NCBI RefSeq assembly: GCF_001591965.1
Contig: NZ_BCVX01000013.1
Coordinates: 62,001-126,000, forward strand
DNA: 64,000 nt
Direction of reading: 5' to 3'
Source of the DNA: Lysinibacillus odysseyi 34hs-1 = NBRC 100172
GTDB lineage: Bacteria > Bacillota > Bacilli > Bacillales_A > Planococcaceae
Position numbers and translations under genes: made by a program. Positions 1 to 9,030 of the stretch are shown here, piece by piece (within the stretch, counting starts at the first letter, position 1; the number at the start of each line of letters is the position of its first letter). The notes beneath the pieces are model-generated. The model was not told the origin of the DNA. It saw only the letters and a list, made by a program, of their open reading frames with translations, and did not search any database.

Positions 1-3000
1 TATCTGTTGCGGCTGTTTGCAGCACTGTCACGATATCACCGTATTCCTGCGGCGCTACCGCCTTCACATCTGTTACAGATACCCGCATTCCTTCTTTGCT
101 TTCCCAGAAATCAATTGCATCTTCCTGTGGATCAAATATTGAGAAGCTGTCATTATCAATTACAGAAGGATTAAAGGATGATTCATCAATGATAAAGGCT
201 TGCGGCAGCTCATTCCCGCTTGAAAGGATGGATACCTGGCCGCCCAGGTCATTACGTGCATTTATTTGGGTTGTAGTTAAATCCCCTGAATAACCATCAT
301 ATACATATTCTGACACAGTACCTGTTACGGCTACTTTATCCCCGACCTTCACATCATAGCCGGCAGAGCCTGCATAAACGTGAATACCTTCTGAAGTAAA
401 CGGATTGTTATCCACCTCCTCATCAGGTGTTTGAATTGTAAAGTACTGAGCCCCTTTCAGCTCGAAAATATACGTGACAATGCCTTCTATGCCCTGAACC
501 ATTTGATTAGCAAAAGAGGTCTTATGATTTCCGCCTTGTATATCATGGATTCTAATTTTATCCGTTACTTCGTATTCAAATGTCTTCACTTCACTAAACG
601 CTCCGTCAGCTGCCTTAACAACGGCTTTTAATACTGTATCCTGGTTTATTGTAATCGGCTTTGTGTATTTCAGGCCATCTTCTCTTGGATCTGAGCCATC
701 CAGTGTATAGTAAATCGCTGCGCCGGCTGTCGATGTTGTTAGTTCCACATCTATTGAACCTACAATAACACCGCCTGTATGAGAAGCTGTTACGGGGCGC
801 AGCACGCTTGAATCAAGCTTGATATCAGCCGCTGAACGAGGAAGAAGTTGATAATCATTATTGTACTGCTGAATGACTCCTGTAATCGATTCATAGGCAG
901 CTCCTGCTTCAATTCCTAATAAGCCGCTCTCATCACGCAACACTTTTTGCACCCCATCTACTTCAATCGTAAAATTATTCGGGCCGCCAGCTACGACTCG
1001 TACATTTTCCAACTTTACGAGCTTTGATTCATTCGTTTCATTCATTTGCTCACCGGTAATAACGGTTGGAGCAAGAGGCGTGCCTGGTGTTTTTCCATTA
1101 ACTGTTACATCTTGCATCTGTAAAAGATTACGATATTCTCCTAACGTCCCTGTCAATGTGACGACATCACCGACAGCTACATCTAATTTTCCATAAATGG
1201 TGATAGCTGCAGTCTCATCTTCTACTGTAAAGGTGTTATTTAATTTCGCCGTTACTGTCCCTTTAATGCTTACTGCTTTGCCGATACCAGCATTCCGTGC
1301 CTCTTGAATGGATAACTGTTCTGAAGGAACGCCCGGTTCTTCTTCTAGTGGATCATGACTGCCTAAATAATCGAATGTATCAATCGGGAGCGCCTTCCAT
1401 TGATTAGCAATATCAAATGCGTCTTCCGGATTTTTATCACCAGATGTAGAAAGCCGTATGAGTGTTTTATTTTGAGAAGATACTTCCCCTTCTGTCCATG
1501 CTTCCCCAGGGTCAAATCCCAGCTGTCCAAATGAATCGATGACCTCTTCACCACGTTTCAGTAAAAGAACATCATCGCCATTAAAATTGACTACAGGAGA
1601 CGTCATGTCACCCTTCGACCGTAATGTTTCATTTGCCTGCGCATGTACAAGGATAAGTGTCTCTTCATCTTTAAGCACCATGCCTTCAAATGTCTGTGTA
1701 TTTTGTACCGTTGTTTTGCCGTTTGTATATAGCTCTAATCGGTAATCGGATAAATCAACATCCTTACCTGTTCCATTATAAAGCTCGATTGCTTTATTAT
1801 TGCTGCTTCCTTCAATATATTCTGAAATGAGAATATCACTGGAGCTTTCCGGCATATCTGCCATATCCGTGATCCTGCCTTCTATCTTTGTAGGAATCGA
1901 ATTCAGACCAACTAGATGATCACGGAAATTCTCCCAGTCAGATAATCCTAAATCTGTCACGCGACCTTCCTGGTACGCTTTGGCAAACATATCATAGCCA
2001 TCCCCGCCTTTTGCGGTAAATGCATTTGTAGCAACTGCATATGTCTTGTCATCGACAATCTCTGTAAAATTGCCTTGCTGCTGTACTTGTATGGAAACGA
2101 TACGCTCCCCAGCCGGCTTTGTACTGTCAAATACTACTTTAGCGCCTGCTACATGAAGAAAACCACCATTTTCATTTGGATATGCAGATACGCTATGCTC
2201 AAATGCCTCTTTAATTTCCACACCTGTCAGGCGAATTGTGGAGAGCGTATTACCGAACGGAAGCACATTGATGATTTCTCCTACCGTAATAGGACCTGCA
2301 TTAATACCACTGCGGATGCCGCCGCCATTTTGGAAGGCCATGACGACTTCCTCATCATATTGCCGTGCTTTTGCCAGCATTCCATCGGTAATAAGATTTC
2401 CTAATACGGTTTCATTTTTACGCACACTAGGCTTTGTCAAATCACCGTCTGTACGCGGGTTTTCAAGGGGTTCATCTAACATTACACCAATTTCAGTCTG
2501 CTGAAGTTCCGCTATTTTCTGTTGATAAGGTTTCAGCAGGGCAGCTGCCTCCGGATCATCCTTATAATCTGCTGTAGCAATCAATTCTCCGTTGTATTTT
2601 GTAACAACCCCTTTCTTATCGAAAGATACATCAAGCGCCCCAACATATTCTCCATATTGGTATGCTTGTACAATAACTGTCGGCTCTTTCCCTTCTTCGA
2701 TTTTCACTGGTTCTTCTAGCTTCGTATGAGAGTGACCGCCAATGATGACGTCAATTCCATCTACATATTTTGCCAGCTGCTGATCATTATCAATTGCGGC
2801 ATTATCATCAAAACCGAGATGAGTTAGCGCTACGACTTTATTGATACCCATCTTTTCAAATTCATCTACCATTTTCCGGGCCTGCTCAACATAATTTTGG
2901 AAGGCGATACTACCTGGATTAGAAATCATTGAAGTTTCTTCCGTCGTCAAACCGAAGAACCCAATTTTCTGCCCATCTACTTCTTTGACGATACCAGTGT

Positions 3001-3721
3001 ATATTTGGCCGTCTTTTGCATTTGTTTTTATTTTTGTATTAAATAAGCCTCTAAAAGCTGAATCCTTCGAAAAATCTACATTTGAAGAAACGAAGGGGAA
3101 ATGGGCCGCTTTAATAAAGTCTACCAATGCCCGATGCCCCTCTTGTGAAGAACCCAAATCGAATTCATGGTTGCCGAATGTCATGACATCTACCTGCATC
3201 AAATTCATGAATTTCACATCAGCTTGTCCTTTAAATTCATTGAAATAAAGTGTACCTGAAAAAACATCTCCTGCATCTACTACAATTGTGTCAGGTTTTT
3301 CCTCACGCTTTTCTTTTACAACAGAAACTCGTTTTGCAACCCGATCAAGATTGGCATGAGTGTCATTTAAATGAAGAAACGATACATCCACCGCTTTGCC
3401 CTGCCCTTTGCCAGGCTTCGGACCTTTGCCAGGGTGCTCACCTTTATTTCCTTTCCCTGGATTAGTTGCCGGCCTCTCATTAAGCGTATTTGGTTTATGA
3501 GCTTGGTAACTCATAGAATGATTCAGAGCAATTTTATACTGATTATAATCAGATACTTCAATTTTACGACTAATAAGTGACTTTGCTTCATTCGCTTTAT
3601 AAATAGGGACTTTATCTTCTTTTGGCACTTCTGCATAGGCGGGCCCTGCCAGCGGTGCTACCATTACTGCCACTCCAACTGTCAAAGCCTTAAACGCTAG
3701 TGATTTCTCGAAATAGTTCAT
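1..3721 (-). CDS. Large secreted 5'-nucleotidase fused to an ExeM/NucH-type nuclease N-terminal region (partial, C-terminus outside window)
   Basis: Open from an ATG at 3721 (AAAGGAGAA just upstream) to the left edge, giving about 1240 residues without a stop. Residues 1-30 form a signal peptide ending AYA. A metallophosphatase domain follows (HLNDTHAN near 115, GNHEFD near 183, GGHSHTKL near 300), then a 5'-nucleotidase C-terminal domain (NGGGIRSG near 462), a lamin-tail-like domain (about 620-745), a YhcR-like OB-fold region (about 800-910) and a chitobiase-like beta domain (YYTLDGSDP, about 980-1030). From about 1040 the sequence resembles the N-terminal part of ExeM/NucH extracellular nucleases (IHDIQGGNHKTS, GIVT, DFWESKEGMRV). 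I infer a secreted or wall-associated enzyme that releases nucleosides from nucleic acids and nucleotides. The catalytic endonuclease domain should lie beyond position 1 and is not seen. Identity of the nucleotidase part is firm; the fusion is likely. Confidence 0.88.
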   Translation of the reverse strand, partial: MNYFEKSLAFKALTVGVAVMVAPLAGPAYAEVPKEDKVPIYKANEAKSLISRKIEVSDYNQYKIALNHSMSYQAHKPNTLNERPATNPGKGNKGEHPGKGPKPGKGQGKAVDVSFLHLNDTHANLDRVAKRVSVVKEKREEKPDTIVVDAGDVFSGTLYFNEFKGQADVKFMNLMQVDVMTFGNHEFDLGSSQEGHRALVDFIKAAHFPFVSSNVDFSKDSAFRGLFNTKIKTNAKDGQIYTGIVKEVDGQKIGFFGLTTEETSMISNPGSIAFQNYVEQARKMVDEFEKMGINKVVALTHLGFDDNAAIDNDQQLAKYVDGIDVIIGGHSHTKLEEPVKIEEGKEPTVIVQAYQYGEYVGALDVSFDKKGVVTKYNGELIATADYKDDPEAAALLKPYQQKIAELQQTEIGVMLDEPLENPRTDGDLTKPSVRKNETVLGNLITDGMLAKARQYDEEVVMAFQNGGGIRSGINAGPITVGEIINVLPFGNTLSTIRLTGVEIKEAFEHSVSAYPNENGGFLHVAGAKVVFDSTKPAGERIVSIQVQQQGNFTEIVDDKTYAVATNAFTAKGGDGYDMFAKAYQEGRVTDLGLSDWENFRDHLVGLNSIPTKIEGRITDMADMPESSSDILISEYIEGSSNNKAIELYNGTGKDVDLSDYRLELYTNGKTTVQNTQTFEGMVLKDEETLILVHAQANETLRSKGDMTSPVVNFNGDDVLLLKRGEEVIDSFGQLGFDPGEAWTEGEVSSQNKTLIRLSTSGDKNPEDAFDIANQWKALPIDTFDYLGSHDPLEEEPGVPSEQLSIQEARNAGIGKAVSIKGTVTAKLNNTFTVEDETAAITIYGKLDVAVGDVVTLTGTLGEYRNLLQMQDVTVNGKTPGTPLAPTVITGEQMNETNESKLVKLENVRVVAGGPNNFTIEVDGVQKVLRDESGLLGIEAGAAYESITGVIQQYNNDYQLLPRSAADIKLDSSVLRPVTASHTGGVIVGSIDVELTTSTAGAAIYYTLDGSDPREDGLKYTKPITINQDTVLKAVVKAADGAFSEVKTFEYEVTDKIRIHDIQGGNHKTSFANQMVQGIEGIVTYIFELKGAQYFTIQTPDEEVDNNPFTSEGIHVYAGSAGYDVKVGDKVAVTGTVSEYVYDGYSGDLTTTQINARNDLGGQVSILSSGNELPQAFIIDESSFNPSVIDNDSFSIFDPQEDAIDFWESKEGMRVSVTDVKAVAPQEYGDIVTVLQTAATD

Positions 3722-3733
3722 ATAATTCTCCTT

Positions 3734-3805
3734 TTCGCTATCATTTTCTCAAATATACCCTTAGTCATAAAATTATCATTTCTAGCGACCTCATACTATA
3801 GCGAA
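3734..3805 (-). promoter_or_regulatory. Leader inverted repeat upstream of the nucleotidase gene
   Basis: In the upstream region TTCGCTAT and ATAGCGAA form a perfect 8-base inverted repeat separated by 56 bases. The start-proximal arm directly abuts the AAAGGAG ribosome site, so if both arms are transcribed the site could be partly masked. The start-distal arm also overlaps a TATAGT-like -10 element, so it may instead be an operator arm or may lie at the transcript start. Function is unproven. Confidence 0.3.
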
Positions 3806-3865
3806 ATATTCTTAAAATGGCTGGCAGTAAAATGGATAATACTACTCTGAAAAAACCCTTATTTA

Positions 3866-3910
3866 TACAAAAAAGATCATTCATGATTTTTTCATGAATG
3901 ACCTCTTTTT
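3866..3910 (-). terminator. Rho-independent terminator after nupC
   Basis: TCATTCATGA and TCATGAATGA pair perfectly around a short A/T loop. On the minus strand the stem is followed by TCTTTTTT, a typical U-tract. It lies just after the nupC stop, so nupC and the downstream nucleotidase gene are probably separate transcripts. Confidence 0.8.
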
Positions 3911-3918
3911 AATTTTGA

Positions 3919-5130
3919 TTATAAAAACATTCCGGCAATGGCAGCAGATAATAATGAAGCAAGCGTACCTGCAAGAACCGATTTGAATGCTAGTTTAGCG
4001 ATGACAGAGCGCTTGTCCGGTGCCATGCTTCCTAAACCGCCGATTAAAATACCCATCGAGCTTAAGTTCGCAAAGCCACAAAGTGCAAATGAAATGATGA
4101 TTGCCGTCTTTTCTGAGAAATCACCAATTTTTGGACCGAAGTTCGAAAAGGCAACGAATTCATTTAGAATTAATTTTTGCCCGATGAATGAGCCAGCTCG
4201 GACAGCTTCTTCCCATGGCACCCCAATCGCAAAGGCAAGCGGTGCAAATACATAGCCAAGTATGCCTTCTAATGTAATGCCACCATGACCAAACCAGCCA
4301 CCGATTCCGCCCAGAATCCCATTGAGCAAGGCGATAAGTGCAATAAACGCAATTAGCATTGCACCTACATTTGCAGCAAGTTTCAGACCATCTGCTGCAC
4401 CGTTTGCAGCAGCATCGATCACGTTTGCTGATGAACGGTCTTTTTCTAATTTAAAGTTTGATTCGTCCACTTCTTCTGTTTCCGGGATAATTAATTTCGC
4501 TAATACCAAACCAGCTGGTGCAGCCATGAAGCTTGCTGCCAGTAAATACTCAAGCGGTACACCAAGCAGTGAATATCCTACTAAAACTGAGCCTGAAACA
4601 GATGCCAGACCACCCGTCATAACAGCAAACAGCTGTGATCTTGTCATCGTATTCAAAAATGGACGAATAACAAGCGGCGCCTCTGTCTGACCTACGAAGA
4701 TGTTCGCTGCAGCGTTAACAGATTCAGCTTGTGTTGTTCCGAGCACTTTCGATAAGAAGCCCCCGATGATTTTGATGATAATCTGCATAATACCTAAATA
4801 ATAAAGAACAGAAATTAATGATGAGAAGAAAATAATGATTGTCAATACACTTATCGCAAATACAAAGCCAACTGAATCAGCATTTGCTAATCCACCAAAT
4901 ACGAAGTTGACACCTTCAAATGCATAGTTAACTAAATTTTGCACTGCATCTGACAGCTGCATGAGCTTTTCACGCCCATATTCCCATTTCAGGACAATAA
5001 ATGCAAATAAAAGCTGAACGGCTAATCCGGATAATACGATACGCCACTGGATGGCTTTCCGGTTTGCCGAAAAGGCAACACCGATAGCAAGTACGACTAA
5101 AATACCTATGATCCCCCAAATGAAATTCAT
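3919..5130 (-). CDS. nupC: Concentrative nucleoside transporter, NupC family
   Basis: Encodes 403 residues, normal for the CNT family of cation-coupled nucleoside symporters in the cytoplasmic membrane. Family features include GGLASVSGSVL and VGQTEAPLVIRPFL in the central transport region and CGFANLSSMGI near the C-terminus. The ATG at 5130 is preceded by AGGTG at suitable distance. An upstream in-frame start at 5184 would add 18 polar residues before the first membrane helix and has no ribosome site, so it was rejected. It lies directly upstream of the secreted nucleotidase gene, which suggests a shared salvage role: the enzyme releases nucleosides outside and NupC imports them. Whether it prefers pyrimidine or purine nucleosides cannot be read from the sequence. 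Confidence 0.92.
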   Translation of the reverse strand: MNFIWGIIGILVVLAIGVAFSANRKAIQWRIVLSGLAVQLLFAFIVLKWEYGREKLMQLSDAVQNLVNYAFEGVNFVFGGLANADSVGFVFAISVLTIIIFFSSLISVLYYLGIMQIIIKIIGGFLSKVLGTTQAESVNAAANIFVGQTEAPLVIRPFLNTMTRSQLFAVMTGGLASVSGSVLVGYSLLGVPLEYLLAASFMAAPAGLVLAKLIIPETEEVDESNFKLEKDRSSANVIDAAANGAADGLKLAANVGAMLIAFIALIALLNGILGGIGGWFGHGGITLEGILGYVFAPLAFAIGVPWEEAVRAGSFIGQKLILNEFVAFSNFGPKIGDFSEKTAIIISFALCGFANLSSMGILIGGLGSMAPDKRSVIAKLAFKSVLAGTLASLLSAAIAGMFL

Positions 5131-5559
5131 ATTTACACCTACTCTTATATATTTGAAAACCTTTTCATTTCCATCTATTGACATACGACAACGGACAACA
5201 GACGACTTACAACGTATGTTAACAAATCATAAATTTCATGTAAATTGAAAGTGAATTCTAAAATTTTTATCATTATAGAATATTCTAGATTTCTTCTATT
5301 AACCGTAGTTTTTTTGTCTCTCCTCCTGTATTTCAGAAATATTTTGCAGTAGTCATAAATTATTCGTATAAAAGAGAAAACGGCACTGCCTAATGGCACC
5401 GCCGCTTGAAGGAGTTTTTCTATAAAATTGAAGAAATAGAATTAATAGAAGTCTAAAAATAATTTTTACTTTCCTTTAAATTGGACATTTTTTGTCCAAC
5501 TTGTGAACTTTTATCATGGACATAAAACGTCCCGGGTTATCGTATATTGTCCCACTTTT
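5131..5559. other. Intergenic region between nupC and recD2
   Basis: No gene seen. It carries a recD2 terminator candidate (5370-5404, listed separately) and a second small hairpin, TTGGACA-ttttt-TGTCCAA, at 5481-5499. On the minus strand a TATAAT is present at 5272-5277, a plausible -10 for nupC, but no convincing -35 stands at 16-18 bases from it. Confidence 0.6.
5370..5404 (-). terminator. Probable terminator of recD2
   Basis: On the minus strand CGGC..TGCC and GGCA..GCCG form a stem with two internal mismatches around ATTA, followed by TTTTCTCTTTT. It lies 156 bases after the recD2 stop. Confidence 0.55.
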
Positions 5560-8010
5560 CTATCCTTGTTCTTCCATAAAATCATAAGGTGTAATCCCCT
5601 TCATACCAATTAACGGATGAACATGTGGGGCTGTCTCCTTATTTAAAACTTGAGGGAGATTTGGCTCCGGTTTTGCTTTTTCCAATTGGAGGTCTTTTTC
5701 TATTTCGTTTTTTTCTGAAGAAATTTCACTCTCTTCTATTTCCAATGGGTTAAGCCGGGCTCTTAAGCTCGTAAGGCGGGCTAAATCATCTGTTTTTGAA
5801 AGCCCCTGCGCCAAAACATCCGGCTCCCCGCATAAAATAAGAAAGTTTTTTGCACGTGTAATTCCCGTATAAAGCAGGTTGCGTCGCAGCATTTTTGTAT
5901 AACCTCTTACCACGGGCATGATTACCGTTTGAAACTCTGATCCCTGAGATTTATGGATAGAACAGCAATACGCCAATGTTATTTGATTAAGATCTGCCCG
6001 CTGATACGTAACCTCAATGCCGTCAAAGTTGACAATAAGCAAATCCTGCTTTTCAATTGTTTCCTTTGCTTTAATAATAGAAATAACCTCACCCATATCG
6101 CCGTTAAACACATTGCTTTCAGGCTGGTTAACAAGCTGGAGCACCTTATCTCCAATACGGAAAATGGTATCCCCAAATACTAGCTCTTTCCTTGTTCCAT
6201 CATTTGGATTTACAAGCTCCTGTATTTGCTTATTCAATGCATCTATTCCAGCGGGGCCTTTATACATCGGCGCCAGCACCTGAACATCCCGAATTGTCTG
6301 GCCTTTACTTACGGCGCTTTTGACAATCTGGGTTACGACGCTGGACACTTGATCGGCGCCTGCTTTAATAAAGGAGCGGTCATTTGTTTTTACTGTCAAT
6401 GTATCAGGAACAATGCCTTTTTTAATTTGGTGGGCAATCTCAATAATCGTAGATCCCTCTGCCTGTCTATATACATCCGTCAGCTCAACGGTCGGCAGCT
6501 GCTTAGAGGCAAGCAGATCCTTCAAAACCTGTCCAGGTCCTACTGGGGGCAGCTGATCCTGATCCCCTACAAAGACAATTTGGACGTCTTCCGGAAGGCT
6601 TTTCATCAATTGATGGGCAAGCCACGTATCAACCATAGACATTTCATCAATTATAACGAGCTTTCCTGTAATTTCGCGTCCTGTCTCCTCATCCTTATCC
6701 TCCTGGCCGGTAAAACCAAGTAAGCGGTGAATCGTCATAGCTGGCAGCTCTGTGGATTCTGCAAGTCGCTTTGCTGCTCTGCCGGTCGGAGCCGCAAGAA
6801 CAATAGGAAACGGCTCCTCTTTTTGGGCATAATACTTCGGATCTAAAGAAAGGCCATGCAGCTCTGCATATACTTCTACTAACCCCTTAATAACCGTTGT
6901 CTTCCCTGTACCGGGGCCGCCCGTCAAAATCATCACAGCGGAGTTTAATGCAGTTTCAATTGCTTGTGCCTGTGTCGGGGCGTATGTAACATCATAGCGC
7001 TCTTCCACCTCACCAATTGCTTTTCTGATTTCATCCTTTGAAAAATGGGCGCGTTTATCGTTTTCCTTTATTAAATCGAGGATTTTGGAAGCAATGCCTA
7101 CTTCACTGAAATAAAGGGACGGTAGATAGAGCCTTGTTTCCTCCCCGCAGATTTTACTCTCTTCCCTCATTTCAATGCATGCGCCGGAGATAGCCTCATA
7201 TGGAATTTCCACTCGCTGACTTTGCTCCAGCATATCCTTTACATGCGGCAATACTTGCTCTGCATCCAAATAAACATGCCCGTCAGACAAGGCAGCATGT
7301 GTTAATACATGAAGAACCGCCGCCTTAATGCGGTCTGGATGATTACCGGTAATGCCGAGCTTTGAGCCGAGTTCATCCGCTCGTGCAAAGCCAACCCCTT
7401 CTACATCTTCAATGAGGCGGTATGGATTTTCCGTCAGCAGCGGAATTGTTTCCTCACGGTAAACCTGGTAGATTTTCATACCGAGCTGAGGTCCGAATCC
7501 CCACTCATTCAGTTGAATCATCACACGCTGCAAGCCAAGATTTTGTTCTACTGCTGCACGGATTTGTGTTCTTTTCTCAGCCGTAAGCCGTGGGACTGCA
7601 TCCAGTGCATCCGGATCTTCCAAAATCTTTTGTAGAGCATGAATACCCAGCTTTTCTACAATTGCTTCTGCCGTTTTACGTCCTATTCCCGGAAACAGAT
7701 CACTTGATAAATAATGGACGATACCTGTCTCAGTAGCTGGTACCTCCTTTTGAAAAGTTTCCACTTGGAACTGCAGGCCGTACTTTGGATGGGATTTCAA
7801 TAATCCGGTAAAACGGTATATTTCATCTTCCGTTAATGGAGGCAAATACCCGACAACAATGATTTCCTTTTCTTTATATTCAATATTTGTTTCCTGGATT
7901 TGAACCCGGACAATCGAGTACATATTGGATGGATTATGGAAAATGGACACGATAGGCCGGCCCAGAATAAATAGTTTATTCACTTCAAATAAATCGAGGT
8001 TTTCAGCCAC
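5560..8010 (-). CDS. recD2: ATP-dependent DNA helicase RecD2
   Basis: 816 residues, typical for RecD2 (YrrC of B. subtilis), a superfamily 1B 5'-3' helicase that works outside RecBCD in replication fork maintenance and repair. The N-terminal extension carries helix-hairpin-helix-like segments (LFPGIGRKTAEAIV near 105, VEGVGFARADELG near 205). Walker A is GGPGTGKTT at about 364-372, Walker B VIIDEMSM follows, and the last motor motifs (IHKSQGSEF, LLYTGITRAK) sit near 700-740. The start is a GTG at 8010 with AGGGGTGAAG upstream; no ATG fits as well. In B. subtilis it directly follows yrrB; here about 19 kb separates the two. Confidence 0.95.
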   Translation of the reverse strand: MAENLDLFEVNKLFILGRPIVSIFHNPSNMYSIVRVQIQETNIEYKEKEIIVVGYLPPLTEDEIYRFTGLLKSHPKYGLQFQVETFQKEVPATETGIVHYLSSDLFPGIGRKTAEAIVEKLGIHALQKILEDPDALDAVPRLTAEKRTQIRAAVEQNLGLQRVMIQLNEWGFGPQLGMKIYQVYREETIPLLTENPYRLIEDVEGVGFARADELGSKLGITGNHPDRIKAAVLHVLTHAALSDGHVYLDAEQVLPHVKDMLEQSQRVEIPYEAISGACIEMREESKICGEETRLYLPSLYFSEVGIASKILDLIKENDKRAHFSKDEIRKAIGEVEERYDVTYAPTQAQAIETALNSAVMILTGGPGTGKTTVIKGLVEVYAELHGLSLDPKYYAQKEEPFPIVLAAPTGRAAKRLAESTELPAMTIHRLLGFTGQEDKDEETGREITGKLVIIDEMSMVDTWLAHQLMKSLPEDVQIVFVGDQDQLPPVGPGQVLKDLLASKQLPTVELTDVYRQAEGSTIIEIAHQIKKGIVPDTLTVKTNDRSFIKAGADQVSSVVTQIVKSAVSKGQTIRDVQVLAPMYKGPAGIDALNKQIQELVNPNDGTRKELVFGDTIFRIGDKVLQLVNQPESNVFNGDMGEVISIIKAKETIEKQDLLIVNFDGIEVTYQRADLNQITLAYCCSIHKSQGSEFQTVIMPVVRGYTKMLRRNLLYTGITRAKNFLILCGEPDVLAQGLSKTDDLARLTSLRARLNPLEIEESEISSEKNEIEKDLQLEKAKPEPNLPQVLNKETAPHVHPLIGMKGITPYDFMEEQG

Positions 8011-8176
8011 CCGACTTCACCCCTTTACATCAATTCGTACAATTATTTTATCATAGGACATGCATAGTGTCCTTGAAATTTGAAGGTTTCTTGCCGTTTC
8101 GGATAATTGTTCACTGCTTATATTTAAAGAGTGCTATGATGGAAACAGAATAATATGACAAAAGAGGTGGAAAAGC

Positions 8177-8932
8177 ATGCAATTTCGTCCTTGCATTGAC
8201 CTGCATGAAGGAAAGGTCAAGCAAATCGTCGGCAGTACACTCGGGCACGAAAATGTAGCCGTTGTTGAAAACTTTACATCTGTACATGATGCCTCCTATT
8301 ATGCCTCCATGTTTTCAAAAGATGGACTCACGGGCGGTCATGTCATTATGCTTGGCCCCGGCAATGAGCAAGCTGCCCTCTCCGCCCTGCATACATACCC
8401 CGGAGGCTTACAAATCGGCGGGGGCATTACCGCTCAAAATGCCAGTCGCTATCTAGACGCGGGGGCATCCCATGTAATTGTAACATCCTATATTTTCCAC
8501 GATGGGATACTTGATATGGAACGCCTTAAAAAGCTTGTTCAGACAGTCGGGAAAAAGAAGCTTGTCATTGACTTAAGCTGCCGGAAACGAAATGGTAAAT
8601 GGTTTGTAGTAACGGATAAATGGACTAAATTCAGTGATTTTGAAGTAAATGCTGATTCTATCCGCATGATTGAGCAGTACTGCGACGAGCTGCTGATCCA
8701 TGCAGTCGATGTAGAAGGAAAGCGAAGTGGAATGCAGGAAGCGCTGGTCACTGATTTGGCGAATTGGACAACTATTCCTACCACGTATGCGGGTGGCGTC
8801 CGTTCTCTTGAGGATTTAAAAAGATTCGAGCAGCTTGGGCACGGTAAGCTGCATGTAACGATCGGGAGTGCACTAGATATTTTTGGCGGCGACCTATGCT
8901 ATCGTGATGTCGTTTCCTATTGCAAAAAATGA
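8177..8932 (+). CDS. Phosphoribosylformimino-AICAR ribotide isomerase, eukaryotic (HIS6-like) type
   Basis: 251 residues of a (beta/alpha)8 HisA-type enzyme, which isomerises ProFAR to PRFAR in histidine synthesis. The N-terminus FRPCIDLHEGKVKQIVGSTL, the segment RKRNGKWFVVTDKWTKFSD (136-154) and HAVDVEGKRSGM (175-186) match fungal and plant HIS6 rather than the usual bacterial HisA. Asp8, the phosphate loop GGGIT (81-85) and Asp178 are at expected catalytic or binding positions. AGAGGTGG precedes the ATG. No other his gene is nearby; a terminator follows at once, so it is a single-gene unit. The eukaryotic-type form is uncommon in bacteria as far as I know, suggesting transfer at some point. 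Whether it replaces or duplicates an ordinary hisA elsewhere in the genome cannot be told. Confidence 0.85.
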   Translation: MQFRPCIDLHEGKVKQIVGSTLGHENVAVVENFTSVHDASYYASMFSKDGLTGGHVIMLGPGNEQAALSALHTYPGGLQIGGGITAQNASRYLDAGASHVIVTSYIFHDGILDMERLKKLVQTVGKKKLVIDLSCRKRNGKWFVVTDKWTKFSDFEVNADSIRMIEQYCDELLIHAVDVEGKRSGMQEALVTDLANWTTIPTTYAGGVRSLEDLKRFEQLGHGKLHVTIGSALDIFGGDLCYRDVVSYCKK

Positions 8933-8943
8933 TTAGTAAAAAA

Positions 8944-8986
8944 GGATTGCTGGAGCTATATGCTCCGGCAATCCTTCATTTTATTT
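8944..8986 (+). terminator. Terminator of the HIS6-like gene
   Basis: A 13-base stem (GGATTGCTGGAGC with GCTCCGGCAATCC) around TATAT, followed by TTCATTTTATTT on the plus strand. Confidence 0.8.
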
Positions 8987-9030
8987 ACATATGATTTCTA
9001 TCTTGAACATTCGCTTCTTATCTAAAGGGA

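Noticed and set aside
3938-4690. Two plus-strand ORFs of 105 and 122 codons inside nupC
   Set aside because: Antisense to nupC with composition typical of shadow frames (Ala/Ser/Pro-rich) and no ribosome site.
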